Source of the DNA: Promethearchaeota archaeon
GTDB lineage: Archaea; Asgardarchaeota; Lokiarchaeia; Sigyniarchaeales; SOKP01
Direction of reading: 5' to 3'
DNA length: 50,107 nucleotides
NCBI GenBank assembly: GCA_014730165.1
Contig: WJIS01000047.1
Coordinates: 1 to 50,107 of the forward strand
Part shown: positions 49,401 through 50,107 of the stretch, piece by piece
Layout of the letters: each line of letters opens with the position of its first letter
How positions within the stretch are numbered: the stretch's first letter is position 1
Notes under the pieces: model-generated
Seen by the model: only the letters and a program-made list of their open reading frames with translations
What the model was told of the DNA's origin: nothing
Databases searched by the model: none
Made by a program: the position numbers and the translations under genes

Positions 49401-50107
49401 ATGATAGATTTGAAAAAAAAAATAAAAATCATTTTATCTTTAGGTCTCCTTCTAATTTCATTAAGCGTAATTATATGGAACTTTAATAATGATATAATGG
49501 AAGTTTATGATGAGATACCGCATAATTCACAAGGTTTTGGTATTTATTGGGTTAAAGAGGGAGCTAAAGGAGATGGTACTTCTGAGAGTAGTCCCGCGGG
49601 AAATATTACCTATATATTAAGTAATTATGATATTTCTGATAAAGTTATCAAAGTAAAAGAGGGATTATATGATAAAACCGTGGAAAATTTTGAATTGATT
49701 ATAGACAAAGAAAATGTGACAATTAAGGCAGATGGAAGTCAAAATAATACTATAATTAAGGCTGATGGTGAATATGGCTTTAGAGTACAGAATAATTCGA
49801 TAACTATTGTAGGGTTTACATTTCAAAATTGTAGCACTGCGATTTATATAAATGGAGGTCTTAGCAACCAACTTAGCAATATATCAATAAGGAGCAACAA
49901 ATTCATCAATAACACCGTAGGTATCGCAACTCTTTATGCGGAAAGTTGTATCATAAAAGGGAATGAAATACTCAATTCAACTAGCAATGGAAGTGGAATA
50001 TCGATGTCCCGTTCTAAAGATATAATTATTAATCTAAATAAAATTACTGGATGTTATGATGCTGGTATTAACTTTCGTGCGTCAAATATTCTCATTCAAT
50101 CTAATAA
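49401..50107 (+). CDS. Secreted parallel beta-helix (NosD-like) protein, incomplete
   Basis: Open from ATG 49401 to the end of the window (235 codons, 3' end missing). A signal peptide or anchor (DLKKKIKIILSLGLLLISLS) precedes a linker and a repetitive region of short strands with Asn ladders: NVTIKADGSQNNTIIKADGE, NNSITIVGFTFQNCSTAIYI, SNISIRSNKFINNTVGIATL, CIIKGNEILNSTSNGSGISM, KDIIINLNKITGC. These are PbH1/NosD-type coils of a right-handed parallel beta-helix, as in archaeal cell-surface proteins. Function on the cell surface, possibly adhesion or polysaccharide binding, is inferred. Confidence 0.85.
   Translation, partial: MIDLKKKIKIILSLGLLLISLSVIIWNFNNDIMEVYDEIPHNSQGFGIYWVKEGAKGDGTSESSPAGNITYILSNYDISDKVIKVKEGLYDKTVENFELIIDKENVTIKADGSQNNTIIKADGEYGFRVQNNSITIVGFTFQNCSTAIYINGGLSNQLSNISIRSNKFINNTVGIATLYAESCIIKGNEILNSTSNGSGISMSRSKDIIINLNKITGCYDAGINFRASNILIQSN

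Noticed and set aside
1-50107. Search for rRNA, tRNA, CRISPR arrays, transposases or prophage genes
   Set aside because: No GC-rich structured RNA gene, no regularly spaced repeats and no transposase or integrase motifs were seen; the 69-bp repeats are LRR codons.

Overview
The window is AT-rich (roughly 30% GC by eye) and reads as a chromosome segment of an Asgard archaeon, probably Lokiarchaeia-like. It carries a typical archaeal information-processing cluster (Rpo7, Spt4, dephospho-CoA kinase, eS24, eS31, Kae1, Bud32) together with eukaryote-like parts: small GTPases of Arf/Rag-like and Rab-like type, two Roadblock/LC7 proteins, a possible longin-like protein and a leucine-rich-repeat protein. 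No rRNA, tRNA, CRISPR array or intact insertion sequence was seen.

Layout. 1-5.0 kb: a family of large GTPases in several states (N-terminal remnant, full-length gene, copy lacking the P-loop), an LRR protein, a PAP2 phosphatase and a remnant of a second PAP2 gene; this is a tandem duplication in decay. 5.2-9.4 kb: divergent acetate-metabolism pair, a CoA-transferase/GNAT fusion and acetyl-CoA synthetase. 9.7-13.9 kb: a small VapB-like protein, a membrane protein with a large soluble domain, a DMT transporter and a haloalkane-dehalogenase-like hydrolase. 14.1-20.2 kb: an ABC anion-importer operon (binding protein, fused double permease, two ATPases) ending in a DUF47/PhoU-like gene. 20.3-26 kb: membrane M28 peptidase, Roadblock protein, DUF362-ferredoxin, Rab-like GTPase, then a gene-poor stretch with small genes and fragments. 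26-29.1 kb: PadR-type regulator with a MacB/LolD-type ABC pair. 29.3-37.8 kb: longin-like protein, membrane-Nudix fusion, HAD phosphatase, tandem seven-helix proteins, lipid-kinase-like protein, URO-D-family protein and a PadR/2TM pair. 38-41.6 kb: HxlR regulator divergent from a Cys-rich peptide and CopD-like membrane protein, second Roadblock protein, AIM24-like protein. 41.7-48.5 kb: CPBP protease, deoxynucleotidase, then the conserved transcription/translation/t6A cluster. 48.8 kb to the end: a ribbon-helix-helix protein and the start of a secreted parallel beta-helix protein that runs off the window.

Main points. (1) Several genes, including rpo7, appear to start with ATT (one with ATA) placed 6-9 bases after a GGTG Shine-Dalgarno; conventional start-calling cuts off their conserved N-termini. 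(2) The CoA-transferase domain next to acs seems to have lost its catalytic Glu (His at residue 246) and is fused to a GNAT domain, which parallels the bacterial Pat system that acetylates Acs. (3) The two importer ATPases carry complementary defects that predict one working and one degenerate ATP site. (4) A GTPase copy without a P-loop keeps 63 consecutive residues identical to its paralogue despite 27 synonymous codon changes. (5) A membrane protein is fused to a Nudix hydrolase. Assignments come from motif recognition by eye without database searches.
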